Assembly: GCF_013408535.1 (NCBI RefSeq)
Contig: NZ_JACBZA010000001.1
Coordinates: forward strand, 2,068,850 to 2,132,849
Length of the DNA: 64,000 bases
Direction: 5' to 3'
From: Actinopolymorpha cephalotaxi
GTDB taxonomy: Bacteria; Actinomycetota; Actinomycetes; Propionibacteriales; Actinopolymorphaceae
In this document: positions 16,749 to 24,984 of the stretch, in pieces
Position numbering within the stretch: the stretch's first letter is position 1
Layout: each line of letters opens with the position of its first letter
Translations under genes and position numbers: made by a program
Notes under the pieces: model-generated
Database searches by the model: none
What the model was told of the DNA's origin: nothing
What the model saw: only the letters and a program-made list of their open reading frames with translations

Positions 16749-17585
16749 ATGCGCACGCAATCGGAGGATCGCTCCGCGCTCACCGCGGACCTGCGGACGC
16801 CCGACGGCTGGCCGGTGCCCCAGGGCATCGTCACGGTGACCGACCTACGCGGCCAGCAGGTGGCCCGGGCCGAGGCCGACGGCCAGGGCGCCGTCGTCAC
16901 CGGACCGCTGCCGGCCGGGACCTACACCGCCATCGTCACCGCGCCCGGGCACACCCCGGCCGCTCGTACTGTCGTCGTCGGCGGCAGCGGCGCCACGCTC
17001 GGTGTGGTGACGCTGCCGCGGACCGGCGGCATGCCGCTGCCGGCGGAGGGGCCGTGGGTGATCGACCCGGACCACTCCAACATCGAGGCGACCGCCCGGC
17101 ACCTGGGCTTCTCCAGCGTGAAGGGGCGGTTCACCCGGTTCGCCGGCCGGATCTACATCGCCCGGCCGATCGAGGAGTCCGAAGTCCGTGCCCTGATCTC
17201 CGCCGACAGCATCGAGACCGGCAACAAGATGCGCGACGACCACCTGCGTACGCCCGACTTCCTGGACGTCGCGCGCCACCCGACGATCGAGTTCCGCAGC
17301 GGACACCTGTCCGCGACCGGCGAGAACCGCTGGACGATGGACGGCACGCTCACCATCAACGCGATCAACCGGCCGGTGAGCCTGGACCTGCGCTTTCTCG
17401 GCGCCGGACCGGACACCTTCGGCGGGGTACGGGCCGGCTTCTGGGCCACCACCGAGCTGAAGCGCGACGACTTCGCGATCAGCTACAACCAGCTCGTACG
17501 AGCCGGAGTCGCGGCGGTCGGCGCGACGATCCGGGTGGAGCTGAACATCCAGGCCGTGCAGGGCGAGGAACTCCCGTCGTTCTGA
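16749..17585 (+). CDS. YceI family protein with N-terminal carboxypeptidase-regulatory-like domain
   Basis: 278 residues. Residues about 10-90 form one transthyretin-like unit (TPDGWPVPQGIVTVTD to LPAGTYTAIVTAPGH), like the tail of the preceding transporter. Residues about 104-275 are a YceI lipocalin-like barrel (WVIDPDHSNIEATARHLGFSSVKGRF, later DFLDVARHPTIEFRS). YceI proteins bind isoprenoid or amphiphilic lipids. ATG 16749 with GGAG is chosen, nine bases after the transporter stop. No signal peptide is visible, so it may work inside the cell, docking to the pump tail. That last point is inference. Confidence 0.88.
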   Translation: MRTQSEDRSALTADLRTPDGWPVPQGIVTVTDLRGQQVARAEADGQGAVVTGPLPAGTYTAIVTAPGHTPAARTVVVGGSGATLGVVTLPRTGGMPLPAEGPWVIDPDHSNIEATARHLGFSSVKGRFTRFAGRIYIARPIEESEVRALISADSIETGNKMRDDHLRTPDFLDVARHPTIEFRSGHLSATGENRWTMDGTLTINAINRPVSLDLRFLGAGPDTFGGVRAGFWATTELKRDDFAISYNQLVRAGVAAVGATIRVELNIQAVQGEELPSF

Positions 17586-17827
17586 GCGGACCCTCGTACC
17601 GACCGCCTCGTCGTACCAACCCGCCCGTCGTGCCGACCGACCGGCCCGGTCCCGCTGCGTCCGGTTGCGGACGCGGCGGACCGTCCGACGCACCGCTTCC
17701 GACCTGCCGTGGCAGGCGTTCTTCCCGATAGCGTCGTCGCGTCGGTCCGGACCCGCTCCTGGCGGGCTCGCTCCCAGGGGGCGAGGACGGACCGGCTCGA
17801 CGACGAACATCTGCGGAAGGGCGTGGC

Positions 17828-18928
17828 GTGAGCGGTAATTCGGGTCTCGTGAGTGGCCTCGGCGATCTGGCGCACCTGTCCGGTGCGGTCACCCGGTCGA
17901 TCAGCGCGGAGAACCCCACCGGTGAGAAGGGGCGCGGCGGCGCGGCGACGGACGGTACGGGTGCCAGGGCGGCCCGCGACCTCGGCCTGGGCTGGAAGGT
18001 CTCGCCCTCGATCCGGATCGGGGCGGGGGAGACGGCGACCCTCGCCGAGATCGACGGCCCCGGCGCGATCCAGCACATCTGGCTCACCACGCACGTGTCG
18101 AACTGGCGTCGGCTGCTGCTGCGCTTCTACTGGGACGACGACACCCGCCCCGCGGTCGAGGTGCCGGTGGGCGACTTCTTCGGCCAGGGCTGGGGGAAGT
18201 TCGCCCAGCTGAGCTCGATGCCGGTGGCGGTGAACCCCAACGGCGGCTTCAACTCGTACTGGACGATGCCGTTCCTGAACAACGCGCGGGTGACGCTTGA
18301 GAACCTCGCCGACGAGGACGTGATCGTCTACTACCAGGTGGACTACACGCTCACCGAGGTCGGCGGACAGGGCGACGATGGCGGCGGTGTGGCGTACTTC
18401 CACTCGCAGTGGCGGCGCAGCAACCCGCTGGCAAGCGAGGACGTGCACACGATCCTGGACGGCGTGACAGGCGCGGGCCACTACGTCGGCACCTACCTCG
18501 CGTGGGGCGTCAACAGCGTCGGCTGGTGGGGCGAGGGCGAGCTGAAGTTCTTCATGGACGGGGACGAGGAGTTCCCGACGATCTGCGGCACCGGGACCGA
18601 GGACTACTTCGGCGGGGCGTGGAATTTCGACGTGCCGGGGCAGGGGTACACCGCGTTCTCGACACCGTTCCTCGGCCTGCACCAGATCATCGCGCCGGAC
18701 GGGCTGTACCAGAGCCAGCAGCGGTTCGGGATGTACCGCTGGCACGTCCTCGACCCGATCCGCTTCGCCTCCGACCTGAAGGTGACGGTGCAGGCGCTCG
18801 GCTGGCGTTCGGGCGGGCGGTACCTCCCGCTGCAGGACGACATCGCCTCGACGGCGTTCTGGTACTCCGGGGAGACCTCGCACACCGCCCCCGCGACCCC
18901 CGACCTGGACACCCTGGAAATCCTCTGA
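17828..18928 (+). CDS. DUF2961/GH172 family glycoside hydrolase
   Basis: 366 residues from GTG 17828. The family signature is the run GTGTEDYFGGAW, with Glu258 in TED, preceded by GEGELKFFMDGDEEFP. DUF2961 was reclassified as GH172, whose characterised members act on alpha-D-fructofuranosyl or D-arabinofuranosyl linkages, including mycobacterial arabinan; some form difructose anhydride. The C-terminal beta-sandwich part (VTVQALGWRSGGRYLPLQDD) is present, so the gene is complete. No signal peptide is found, so the substrate would be intracellular or released by lysis. A hairpin repeat follows the stop. It is not clearly part of the MFS/YceI operon (240-bp gap). Confidence 0.85.
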   Translation: MSGNSGLVSGLGDLAHLSGAVTRSISAENPTGEKGRGGAATDGTGARAARDLGLGWKVSPSIRIGAGETATLAEIDGPGAIQHIWLTTHVSNWRRLLLRFYWDDDTRPAVEVPVGDFFGQGWGKFAQLSSMPVAVNPNGGFNSYWTMPFLNNARVTLENLADEDVIVYYQVDYTLTEVGGQGDDGGGVAYFHSQWRRSNPLASEDVHTILDGVTGAGHYVGTYLAWGVNSVGWWGEGELKFFMDGDEEFPTICGTGTEDYFGGAWNFDVPGQGYTAFSTPFLGLHQIIAPDGLYQSQQRFGMYRWHVLDPIRFASDLKVTVQALGWRSGGRYLPLQDDIASTAFWYSGETSHTAPATPDLDTLEIL

Positions 18929-18953
18929 CCCGACCGAGATCTCGACATCGGCC

Positions 18954-19003
18954 GAGCTTGGGAGACTTACGGGGCCTATGACACCCGTAAGTCTCCCAAG
19001 CTC
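18954..19003. repeat. Long palindrome, copy 1 (terminator-like)
   Basis: The left arm at 18954-18973 and the right arm at 18984-19003 are 20-bp perfect complements with a 10-nt centre. The core is GGGAGACTTACGGG and its complement. A second copy lies at 20034-20080, and the two copies flank the DUF559 gene. This copy contains the stop codon and last eight codons of that gene. It may act as a terminator for both convergent genes or be a dispersed REP-like element. Confidence 0.8.
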
Positions 19004-19968
19004 ACCTGCTCTGAGGGGCCGCACTGCCGGCAGGCCCTGACCCTTCCCCGCCATCCCCGCAAGCGCAGGACGCGGGCAATCTGTTCGGCGACCTCACATG
19101 GCCTGCCGATCGTCTCCGCCCAGCCGTACCGCAAGGTCCAGTAGCCGGTTTCCGCGGCGTGGTTGTCGCGTCGGCGGTCCCGGAACGCGCCGTCACCCAC
19201 GTGGCCGAGCCGCCCGTCGAGTTCGACGACGAGGAGGTACTCGTCGTAACAGACGTCGACCCACTGGCTGATCGAATTCGTTCGCCGATGGGCCTGCCGG
19301 GTGCCGCGCGGAAGTCCGTGTGCGCGTTCGACCGTGCGCAGATAGGCCAGTTCGAGCGGCGACTGCGCACCCTTTTCGACCTCGGCGAGCATCGTCCGCA
19401 GCGGCGCACGCCATGGGGCGTTCGGACGGGCCGCGAGTGCGGCGAGTAGCCGAGCTGGTGTCGTCAGCCGGCGCTGACAGGCGCTGCACACCAGGCCGAC
19501 GACTTCTGGGAACTGTTCAGCCGTCGCCGCCAGGTCGAGCACCGTGTCCTCGACTCGGGTACGTGGGGGTAAGCGGGACGGGTGCCGAATTGCCGTTACC
19601 CGTGTGGAGTAACGGAGACGCAGGCCAGGTTGGGGGCGCACACGACGGTCCCACGAGACAGTGACGTCGACCGGAGCGTCCGCGCCGACCGGTTCATCGC
19701 GCAGGCCCCACAGTTCGGCGGCGGTGCCATGACTCAACAGCGCGTCCGTGCCCGCGTACAGCAGCGCTGCCCACTGGCTGGTCGGTCGCTGCGCCGGCCC
19801 TCCATGGGTGAGGTAGACACGCGGATACAACCGTTGCCATCGACCGGATTTCACCCGGGCGCGCACCTGATCGGGGGTCATGCCGCACGTGCGCACTTGC
19901 TCCAGGAGCACCACCCCGGCCTGCGCCTCGATCGCCTCGAGGAGCGACTGCGGGAGCGGAGCGGGCAT
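18976..19968 (-). CDS. AbiEi-like winged helix / DUF559 endonuclease-fold protein
   Basis: 330 residues. The N-terminal part (LLEQVRTCGMTPDQVRARV, SGRWQRLYPRVYLTHGG) resembles the AbiEi-type winged helix of type IV antitoxins. The middle (LLSHGTAAELWGLRD) is typical of these actinobacterial proteins. The C-terminal part, about 225-320, is DUF559, a Vsr/restriction-endonuclease-like fold: VDVCYDEYLLVVELDG gives D and E-x-D acidic positions, and YWTLRYGW follows. No toxin partner is adjacent. The ATG at 19966-19968 is chosen. The coding sequence ends inside palindrome copy 1, and palindrome copy 2 lies 66 bp upstream of its start. The function is unknown; defence or mobility are possibilities. 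Confidence 0.75.
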   Translation of the reverse strand: MPAPLPQSLLEAIEAQAGVVLLEQVRTCGMTPDQVRARVKSGRWQRLYPRVYLTHGGPAQRPTSQWAALLYAGTDALLSHGTAAELWGLRDEPVGADAPVDVTVSWDRRVRPQPGLRLRYSTRVTAIRHPSRLPPRTRVEDTVLDLAATAEQFPEVVGLVCSACQRRLTTPARLLAALAARPNAPWRAPLRTMLAEVEKGAQSPLELAYLRTVERAHGLPRGTRQAHRRTNSISQWVDVCYDEYLLVVELDGRLGHVGDGAFRDRRRDNHAAETGYWTLRYGWAETIGRPCEVAEQIARVLRLRGWRGRVRACRQCGPSEQVSLGDLRVS

Positions 19969-20033
19969 GGGTGACGGTCCCACACATCGGCCCGCCGACG
20001 CCGACGGCCTGTGGACGGCGATCCGGATACGCG

Positions 20034-20080
20034 GGCTGGGAGACTTACGGGGGCTATAGCACCCGTAAGTCTCCCCAGCC
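20034..20080. repeat. Long palindrome, copy 2
   Basis: GGGAGACTTACGGG (20038-20051) and its complement CCCGTAAGTCTCCC (20062-20075) surround GGCTATAGCA, which contains the palindrome GCTATAGC. The outer GGCT/AGCC arms pair after a one-base bulge. The 14-bp core arms are identical to those of copy 1. It lies between the GntR stop (20100) and the DUF559 start (19968), where it could terminate the GntR transcript. Confidence 0.8.
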
Positions 20081-20099
20081 GTACCCAGCGCGGCGAGCG

Positions 20100-21002
20100 T
20101 CAGGCGCGGCGGCGGGTGCGGGTGGCGTCCTCGTCGGCCCGGGCGCGCGCCGAGGCGGCCAGCGCGGCGGTGAAGTCCTCGGTCTCCTGCAGGTGCTCGT
20201 CCATCAGCGCACCGGCCGAGCGCCGGGCCTTCCGGCGTACGGCACTCATGATCTTGGCGTGGTAGTCGATCGCGCGCTCGGCGAGCTCGGCGTTCTCCTC
20301 GACCGTGCGCCGGCGCACCGAGCGCAGCGCCCCGTCGACGGAGTGGAACAACGTCAGCGCGAACGCGTTCCCGGCCGCCCGCAGCAGCGCGTCGTGGAAG
20401 TTGACGTCGGCGGAGCTGAACGTGTCCAGGTCCTGGGCGGCCCAGGCCTCGCGCATGGTGGCCACCGCGGCCTCCATCCGATCCAGATCCTCGTCGGTAC
20501 GCCGGACCGCGGCGAGTTCGGCGATTCCGCGTTCGACGATGCGGCGCAGCTCGGTCAGCTCGTGCGCGAGCTCGTACCCCGACTCCAGCAGCGCCCGCGC
20601 GTTGAGCACCGTGCTGTCGAACGGCGCCCACGTGTCGGGCTGGTTCACGAACGTGCCGCGCCCCTGCTGGACCCGCAGCACGCCCCGCTGGCGGAGGTCC
20701 TTGATGGCCTCGCGCAGCGTCAGCCGGCTGACGCCGGCACGTTCGGCGAGGACGGGCTCGGGTGGAAGTCTGCTGTCGGGTGGATAGACGCCCGCGACGA
20801 TCTCGTCCAGCAGGCGTTCGGCCAGTTGGTCGGCGAGTCCGGACCGGCTGACACCGGTGAGCGAGCCCCCGGAATCCCGGGCGCCCCCTGAGCTGCGGGC
20901 GTCCCCGGCGCCTCCCGCGGCCCCACCGCTGCCGGGTCCGCGCCCGTCGCGGCCGGTCGTGAGGTGGGCCGGCTTCCTCGGTCGTGGTTTCCGGTCGGTC
21001 AT
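20100..21002 (-). CDS. GntR family regulator, FadR/FCD subfamily
   Basis: About 300 residues. An N-terminal 50-residue Gly/Ser/Arg-rich tail precedes the winged helix (LAERLLDEIVAGVYPPDSRLPPE, AGVSRLTLREAIKDLRQRG, GRGTFV). The all-helical FCD ligand domain carries FHDALLRAAGN and YHAKIMSAV, with histidines expected to bind metal and a carboxylate effector. The start at 21002 is supported by GGGAGG upstream; an in-frame extension exists. It is divergent from the uxaA/larA pair and very likely controls it through the ACATCAGATGA site at 21220-21230. Sugar acids are the expected effectors (inference). Confidence 0.88.
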   Translation of the reverse strand: MTDRKPRPRKPAHLTTGRDGRGPGSGGAAGGAGDARSSGGARDSGGSLTGVSRSGLADQLAERLLDEIVAGVYPPDSRLPPEPVLAERAGVSRLTLREAIKDLRQRGVLRVQQGRGTFVNQPDTWAPFDSTVLNARALLESGYELAHELTELRRIVERGIAELAAVRRTDEDLDRMEAAVATMREAWAAQDLDTFSSADVNFHDALLRAAGNAFALTLFHSVDGALRSVRRRTVEENAELAERAIDYHAKIMSAVRRKARRSAGALMDEHLQETEDFTAALAASARARADEDATRTRRRA

Positions 21003-21200
21003 GTCCGCCGTGCCTCCCAGGGTGACCGCCGAGGTGACCACCATCGGACAGGCTGGTGGGTCGACTGCGGCCCAACCATAAGGCACCCGCCCGGCGGCAC
21101 GTCCCGAACACACCCCGGCCCCGCCCCGAACCTGCCGCCAACCTGCCCCGAACCTGCTCAGAACACGCCCTACGGCGGTCCGCGGCCGCTTCGGAGCGGG

Positions 21201-21230
21201 TACGATTTCCGGCATTGAAACATCAGATGA
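21201..21230 (+). promoter_or_regulatory. -10 box and FCD-GntR type operator upstream of uxaA
   Basis: TACGAT (21201-21206) is a candidate -10. CATC-A-GATG (21221-21229) is a 9-bp palindrome, extended to ACATCAGATGA, resembling sites of actinobacterial FCD-type GntR regulators. It covers ATG 21227, which argues for translation from GTG 21248. No convincing -35 is seen. Confidence 0.45.
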
Positions 21231-21247
21231 CTTGGAAGGTGACACAA

Positions 21248-22822
21248 GTGACGCCAGTGCCGCCAGTGACGCCCGCCACCGACCAGCCCACGCTCGCCGA
21301 CCTGACGCTGCGGCTGCACGAGACCGACAACGTCGTGATCGCGATGGGCGACCTCGCACCCGGCGGCTACGCGCTGCCCGCCGGCGGGTCCCTGCAGGTC
21401 ACCGACGCCGTTCCGCGCGGCCACAAGCTCGCCGTGGCGCCGGTCGCACCGGGTGAGCCGGTCCGCAAGTACGGCCAGGTCATCGGGTTCGCCAGCGAGC
21501 CGATCGTGCCCGGGCGGCACGTGCACACGCACAACACGGCGTTCCAGATGTTCGAGCGGGAGTACGACTTCGGCGTCGACGTCCGGCCCACGGTGTACGT
21601 ACCCGAGAGCGCCCGGGCCACCTTCCAGGGCATCGTCCGCCCCGACGGGCGGGTGGCGACCCGCAACTACATCGGCATCCTCACCACGGTCAACTGCTCG
21701 GCCACCGCGGCCAAGCTGATCGCCGAGCGGTTCAAGTACGACGTCCTCGACGAGTTCCCGAACGTCGACGGCGTGGTCTCCCTCACCCACAGCACCGGCT
21801 GCGGCATGGCCGGTCCGGGCAGCGAGGGCTTCGAGGTGCTCCGGCGTACTCTCACCGGCTACGCCAACCACCCGAACTTCGCCGGCTTCCTCGTCCTCGG
21901 CCTCGGCTGCGAGGTCAACCAGGTCGCCGGCCTGGTCGAGCACTGGAACATCCCCGAGCACAAGATCACCGTGCCGATGACAATCCAGGAGCTCGGCGGC
22001 ACCCGCAAGACGGTGGCCGAGGGGATCGCCCGGATCAAGGACATGCTGCCCGAGGTCGACGCCGTGAGCCGCGAGACCGTGCCCGCCAGCGAGCTGATCC
22101 TGGCGATGGAGTGCGGCGGCTCCGACGGCTACTCCGGCATCACCGCCAACCCCGCGCTCGGCGCGGCCGCCGACCTGCTGGTGGCCCACGGCGGCACCGC
22201 GGTCTTCGGGGAGACGCCGGAGATCTACGGCGCGGAACACCTGCTGGCACGGCGCGCCGTCAGCCGCGAGGTGGGGGAGAAGCTGATCCGCCGGATCCAC
22301 TGGTGGGAGGACTACACCGCCAAGCACTCCGGTTCGATGGACAACAACCCCTCGCCGGGCAACAAGGCGGGTGGCCTCACCACGATCCTGGAGAAGTCCC
22401 TCGGCGCCGCGGCCAAGGGCGGCACGACCAACCTGGCCGACGTCGTGGAGTTCGCCGAGCAGATCACCGCGAAGGGCCTGGTCTTCATGGACACGCCCGG
22501 CTACGACCCGGTGAACGCGACCGGCATGGTGGCCGGCGGCTCGCAGGTGCTGTGCTTCACCACCGGCCGTGGGTCGGCGTTCGGGTGCAAGCCCACGCCG
22601 TCGATGAAGCTGGCCACCAACACCGACGTTTACCAGCGGATGACCGACGACATGGACGTCAACTGCGGTGTCGTCGCCGACGGGGACGCGTCCGTGGCGG
22701 AGGTCGGCCGGCAGATCTTCGACCGGGTGCTGGCCACCGCGTCGGGTGAGAAGACCAAGAGCGAGGAGCTCGGCTACGGCGACGAGGAGTTCGTGCCGTG
22801 GCAGCTCGGCGCGGTGATGTGA
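21248..22822 (+). CDS. uxaA: UxaA family hydrolyase (altronate/galactarate dehydratase type)
   Basis: About 524 residues. The N-terminal SAF-type domain runs from LHETDNVVIAMGDLAPGG to HTHNTAFQ. The large catalytic domain contains GRVATRNYIGILTTVNCSAT, LTHSTGCGM, LGCEVNQ, MECGGSDGYSGITANPA and the C-terminal FTTGRGSAFGC. These are the hallmarks of UxaA/GarD enzymes, which dehydrate altronate or galactarate to 2-keto-3-deoxy sugar acids with a divalent metal. GTG 21248 with GGAAGG eight bases upstream is preferred over ATG 21227, which lies within the operator. The exact sugar acid cannot be read from sequence. It is followed by a LarA homologue, suggesting that an epimerised hydroxyacid is the substrate. 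Confidence 0.88.
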   Translation: MTPVPPVTPATDQPTLADLTLRLHETDNVVIAMGDLAPGGYALPAGGSLQVTDAVPRGHKLAVAPVAPGEPVRKYGQVIGFASEPIVPGRHVHTHNTAFQMFEREYDFGVDVRPTVYVPESARATFQGIVRPDGRVATRNYIGILTTVNCSATAAKLIAERFKYDVLDEFPNVDGVVSLTHSTGCGMAGPGSEGFEVLRRTLTGYANHPNFAGFLVLGLGCEVNQVAGLVEHWNIPEHKITVPMTIQELGGTRKTVAEGIARIKDMLPEVDAVSRETVPASELILAMECGGSDGYSGITANPALGAAADLLVAHGGTAVFGETPEIYGAEHLLARRAVSREVGEKLIRRIHWWEDYTAKHSGSMDNNPSPGNKAGGLTTILEKSLGAAAKGGTTNLADVVEFAEQITAKGLVFMDTPGYDPVNATGMVAGGSQVLCFTTGRGSAFGCKPTPSMKLATNTDVYQRMTDDMDVNCGVVADGDASVAEVGRQIFDRVLATASGEKTKSEELGYGDEEFVPWQLGAVM

Positions 22823-22895
22823 GCCGGTACGCCGGACCAGGCAGAAGCGCGAACCCGAACGCGAACCCCAGCGCGAACCCCAGGGAGGAACCGCC

Positions 22896-24233
22896 GTGAG
22901 CGACGCCACCAGCCCCACCGGGCTCGGCCCCTTCGAGCGCGTACGCGAGCTGCAGCCCAGGGCACCCCTGCCGCGGCTGATCCCGGTCCGCCAGCACTAC
23001 GACGTACCGGCCGAGCCGGACGTGGCCGCCGCGACGGCCCGTGAGCTGGAGGCGCTGCGGGCGCGGATCCGGCCGGGGATGAGCGTCGCCGTCACCGCCG
23101 GCAGCCGGGGCATCCACGACCTGGCGACGGTGGTCCGGGCGGCGTGTGACTGGCTGCGTGCCGCCGGGGCCGAGCCGTTCGTCGTACCGGCGATGGGGTC
23201 GCACGGCGGCGCCACCGCCGAGGGCCAGGTCGCCGTCCTCGCGTCGTACGGCGTCACCGAGGAGACCATGGGCGTCCCGATCCGGGCGACCATGGACACC
23301 ATCGAACTCGGCCGGGTGGTGCCCGACGGCCCGATGGTCCACCTCGACGCGCAGGCCGCCCGGGCCGACGGGATCCTGCTGGTCAACCGGATCAAGCCGC
23401 ACACCGACTTCCACGGGGAGATCGAGTCCGGGCTGGGCAAGATCGCCGCCATCGGCCTGGGCAAGCAGCGCGGCGCGGAGGGCATCCACGTCTACGGCTC
23501 GACCGGCCTGGCCCGCTGGATTCCCGCGGTGGGCCGGCACATCGTCGAGACGGGTCGCGTCCTCGGCGGCATCGGCATCGTGGAGAACGCCCACGAGCGG
23601 ACCGCCCGGATCGCATTCGTCGAACCCGACGGCATCGCCGGCCCGGCCGAGACCGAACTGCTCGCCGAGGCGGGCCGGCTGCTCGGCCGGTTGCCGTTCG
23701 ACGACCTCGACGTGCTGGTCGTGGACGAGCTCGGCAAGGACAAGTCCGGCTCCGGCATGGACACCAACGTCATCGGCCGGATGTGGATCGACGGCGTCGC
23801 CGAGCCCGAGCGTCCCCGCGTCACCAACATCACCGTGCACGGGATCAGCAAGGCGTCGTACGGCAACGCGGTGGGCGTGGGGCTCGCCGACTTCGTGCCG
23901 TTCCGGGTGCTGGAGGACATCGACCTGCACGCGCTCTACGTGAACGCGATGACGTCCGGCATCGGCGGCGTGCGCCGGGCGAAGCTGCCGATCGCGCTGC
24001 CCACCGACGAGGCCGCCGTGGCCGCGGCGATCCTGATGTGCGGGCGGCCCGACCCGGAGAACGTCCGGCTGGTCCGGGTGCACGACACCCTGGACACGGT
24101 CCATCTGCTGGTGGCGGAGAGCCTGCGCACAGAGGTGGACAAGCAGCCGCAGCTGGAGGTCGCCGGGGAGCCGGTGGCGTTCGACTGTACGCCGGACGGC
24201 GCGCTGCCGGACTGGCCGCAGCTCGAGGCCTGA
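22896..24233 (+). CDS. LarA/DUF2088 family nickel-dependent hydroxyacid racemase or epimerase
   Basis: 445 residues with a strong GGGAGGAA site before GTG 22896. The key LarA residues appear conserved by position: His103 in MGSHGG (LarA His108), His169 in KPHTDFHG (His174), Lys182 in GLGK (Lys184, pincer cofactor attachment) and His198 in EGIH (His200). The Lys-His spacing of 16 equals that of LarA. This superfamily uses the nickel-pincer nucleotide and includes racemases of lactate and malate and a gluconate 2-epimerase. Pairing with a UxaA-type dehydratase points to a C2 epimerase for sugar acids; that is inference. LarB/C/E cofactor genes are not in the window. Confidence 0.82.
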   Translation: MSDATSPTGLGPFERVRELQPRAPLPRLIPVRQHYDVPAEPDVAAATARELEALRARIRPGMSVAVTAGSRGIHDLATVVRAACDWLRAAGAEPFVVPAMGSHGGATAEGQVAVLASYGVTEETMGVPIRATMDTIELGRVVPDGPMVHLDAQAARADGILLVNRIKPHTDFHGEIESGLGKIAAIGLGKQRGAEGIHVYGSTGLARWIPAVGRHIVETGRVLGGIGIVENAHERTARIAFVEPDGIAGPAETELLAEAGRLLGRLPFDDLDVLVVDELGKDKSGSGMDTNVIGRMWIDGVAEPERPRVTNITVHGISKASYGNAVGVGLADFVPFRVLEDIDLHALYVNAMTSGIGGVRRAKLPIALPTDEAAVAAAILMCGRPDPENVRLVRVHDTLDTVHLLVAESLRTEVDKQPQLEVAGEPVAFDCTPDGALPDWPQLEA

Positions 24234-24351
24234 GCCGCCCGGCGTTCTGCGAAAATCCCGGAGCTGGTGAACCACCCGGGTCCTCGTGTCGTGTCGTGGG
24301 AGAACTGTGCTCGACTCTGCCCATCGACCCGCGTGACAGACGGAGGACACC

Positions 24352-24891
24352 GTGGACACACCCGAGCGCCGCGACACAGCACCGATGACCCGACGGCACG
24401 CCCTGGGCGGGGTGGCCGTCGCGGCCGCCGCGATCCCCCTGCTCGCCGCCTGCGGTGGCGACAGTTCGAACACCAGCGGCGGTGACGACTCGGCGGGTGG
24501 GAAGACCGACGACAAGACGCCCGACGACAAGACGAAGAAGACGCCCGGGTCCGGCGACGACACCAAGGCGCCCGGCGACGACGACGGGGCCAAGGGCGGC
24601 GGGGGCGGCTCCCTCACCTCGACCAGCCAGATCCCGGTGAAGGGCGGCAAGATCTTCGCCGCGCAGAAGGTCGTGGTGACCCAGCCGGAGCAGGGGACGT
24701 TCAAGGCGTTCTCCGCGATCTGCACCCACAGGGGCTGCCCGGTCGGCGACGTGACCGGCGACATCATCAAGTGCCACTGCCACGGCAGCGCGTTCAGCGC
24801 CCTGGACGGCTCGGTCAAGAACGGGCCGGCGACCAGGCCGCTGCCGCCGGTGAAGATCAAGGTCGACGGCGGGTCGATCAAGCTCGCCTGA
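24352..24891 (+). CDS. Rieske [2Fe-2S] lipoprotein
   Basis: 179 residues from GTG 24352 (GGAGG upstream). A Tat-type signal is followed by a lipobox: TRRHALGG, a hydrophobic stretch and LLAACGG. Next is a 60-residue linker of Asp, Lys, Thr and Gly that would hold the domain away from the membrane. The C-terminal Rieske fold has CTHRGC (Cys124, His126) and CHCHGSAF (Cys141, His144) as cluster ligands. Small secreted Rieske proteins of this kind are common in actinomycetes and lack a known electron partner. It stands alone between the sugar-acid genes and uvrC; a 92-bp gap to uvrC contains that gene's promoter. Confidence 0.92.
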   Translation: MDTPERRDTAPMTRRHALGGVAVAAAAIPLLAACGGDSSNTSGGDDSAGGKTDDKTPDDKTKKTPGSGDDTKAPGDDDGAKGGGGGSLTSTSQIPVKGGKIFAAQKVVVTQPEQGTFKAFSAICTHRGCPVGDVTGDIIKCHCHGSAFSALDGSVKNGPATRPLPPVKIKVDGGSIKLA

Positions 24892-24970
24892 GCGGCCGGT
24901 TCGGGTGGTTCACCCCATCCGGTACGCCGGTAGCGGGGCGGCCCGGCGACCGTATGGGGGTGCCGTCGCC

Positions 24971-24984
24971 TAGGCTCGGAAAAG
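24971..24984 (+). promoter_or_regulatory. -10 box giving a likely leaderless uvrC mRNA
   Basis: TAGGCT (24971-24976) ends seven bases before the GTG start codon at 24984. Transcription would therefore begin at or within a base of the start codon. No Shine-Dalgarno sequence precedes the GTG. Leaderless starts are frequent in actinobacteria. Confidence 0.55.

Noticed and set aside
18976-19968. DUF559 gene considered as a classical restriction-modification or type IV toxin-antitoxin operon
   Set aside because: No methyltransferase and no AbiEii-type nucleotidyltransferase gene is adjacent, so neither label is supported.
22845-22885. GCGAACCC near-repeats before the larA start considered as a CRISPR-like or operator array
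   Set aside because: The three units are only about 10-13 bp without spacers; they look like simple sequence next to the ribosome binding site.
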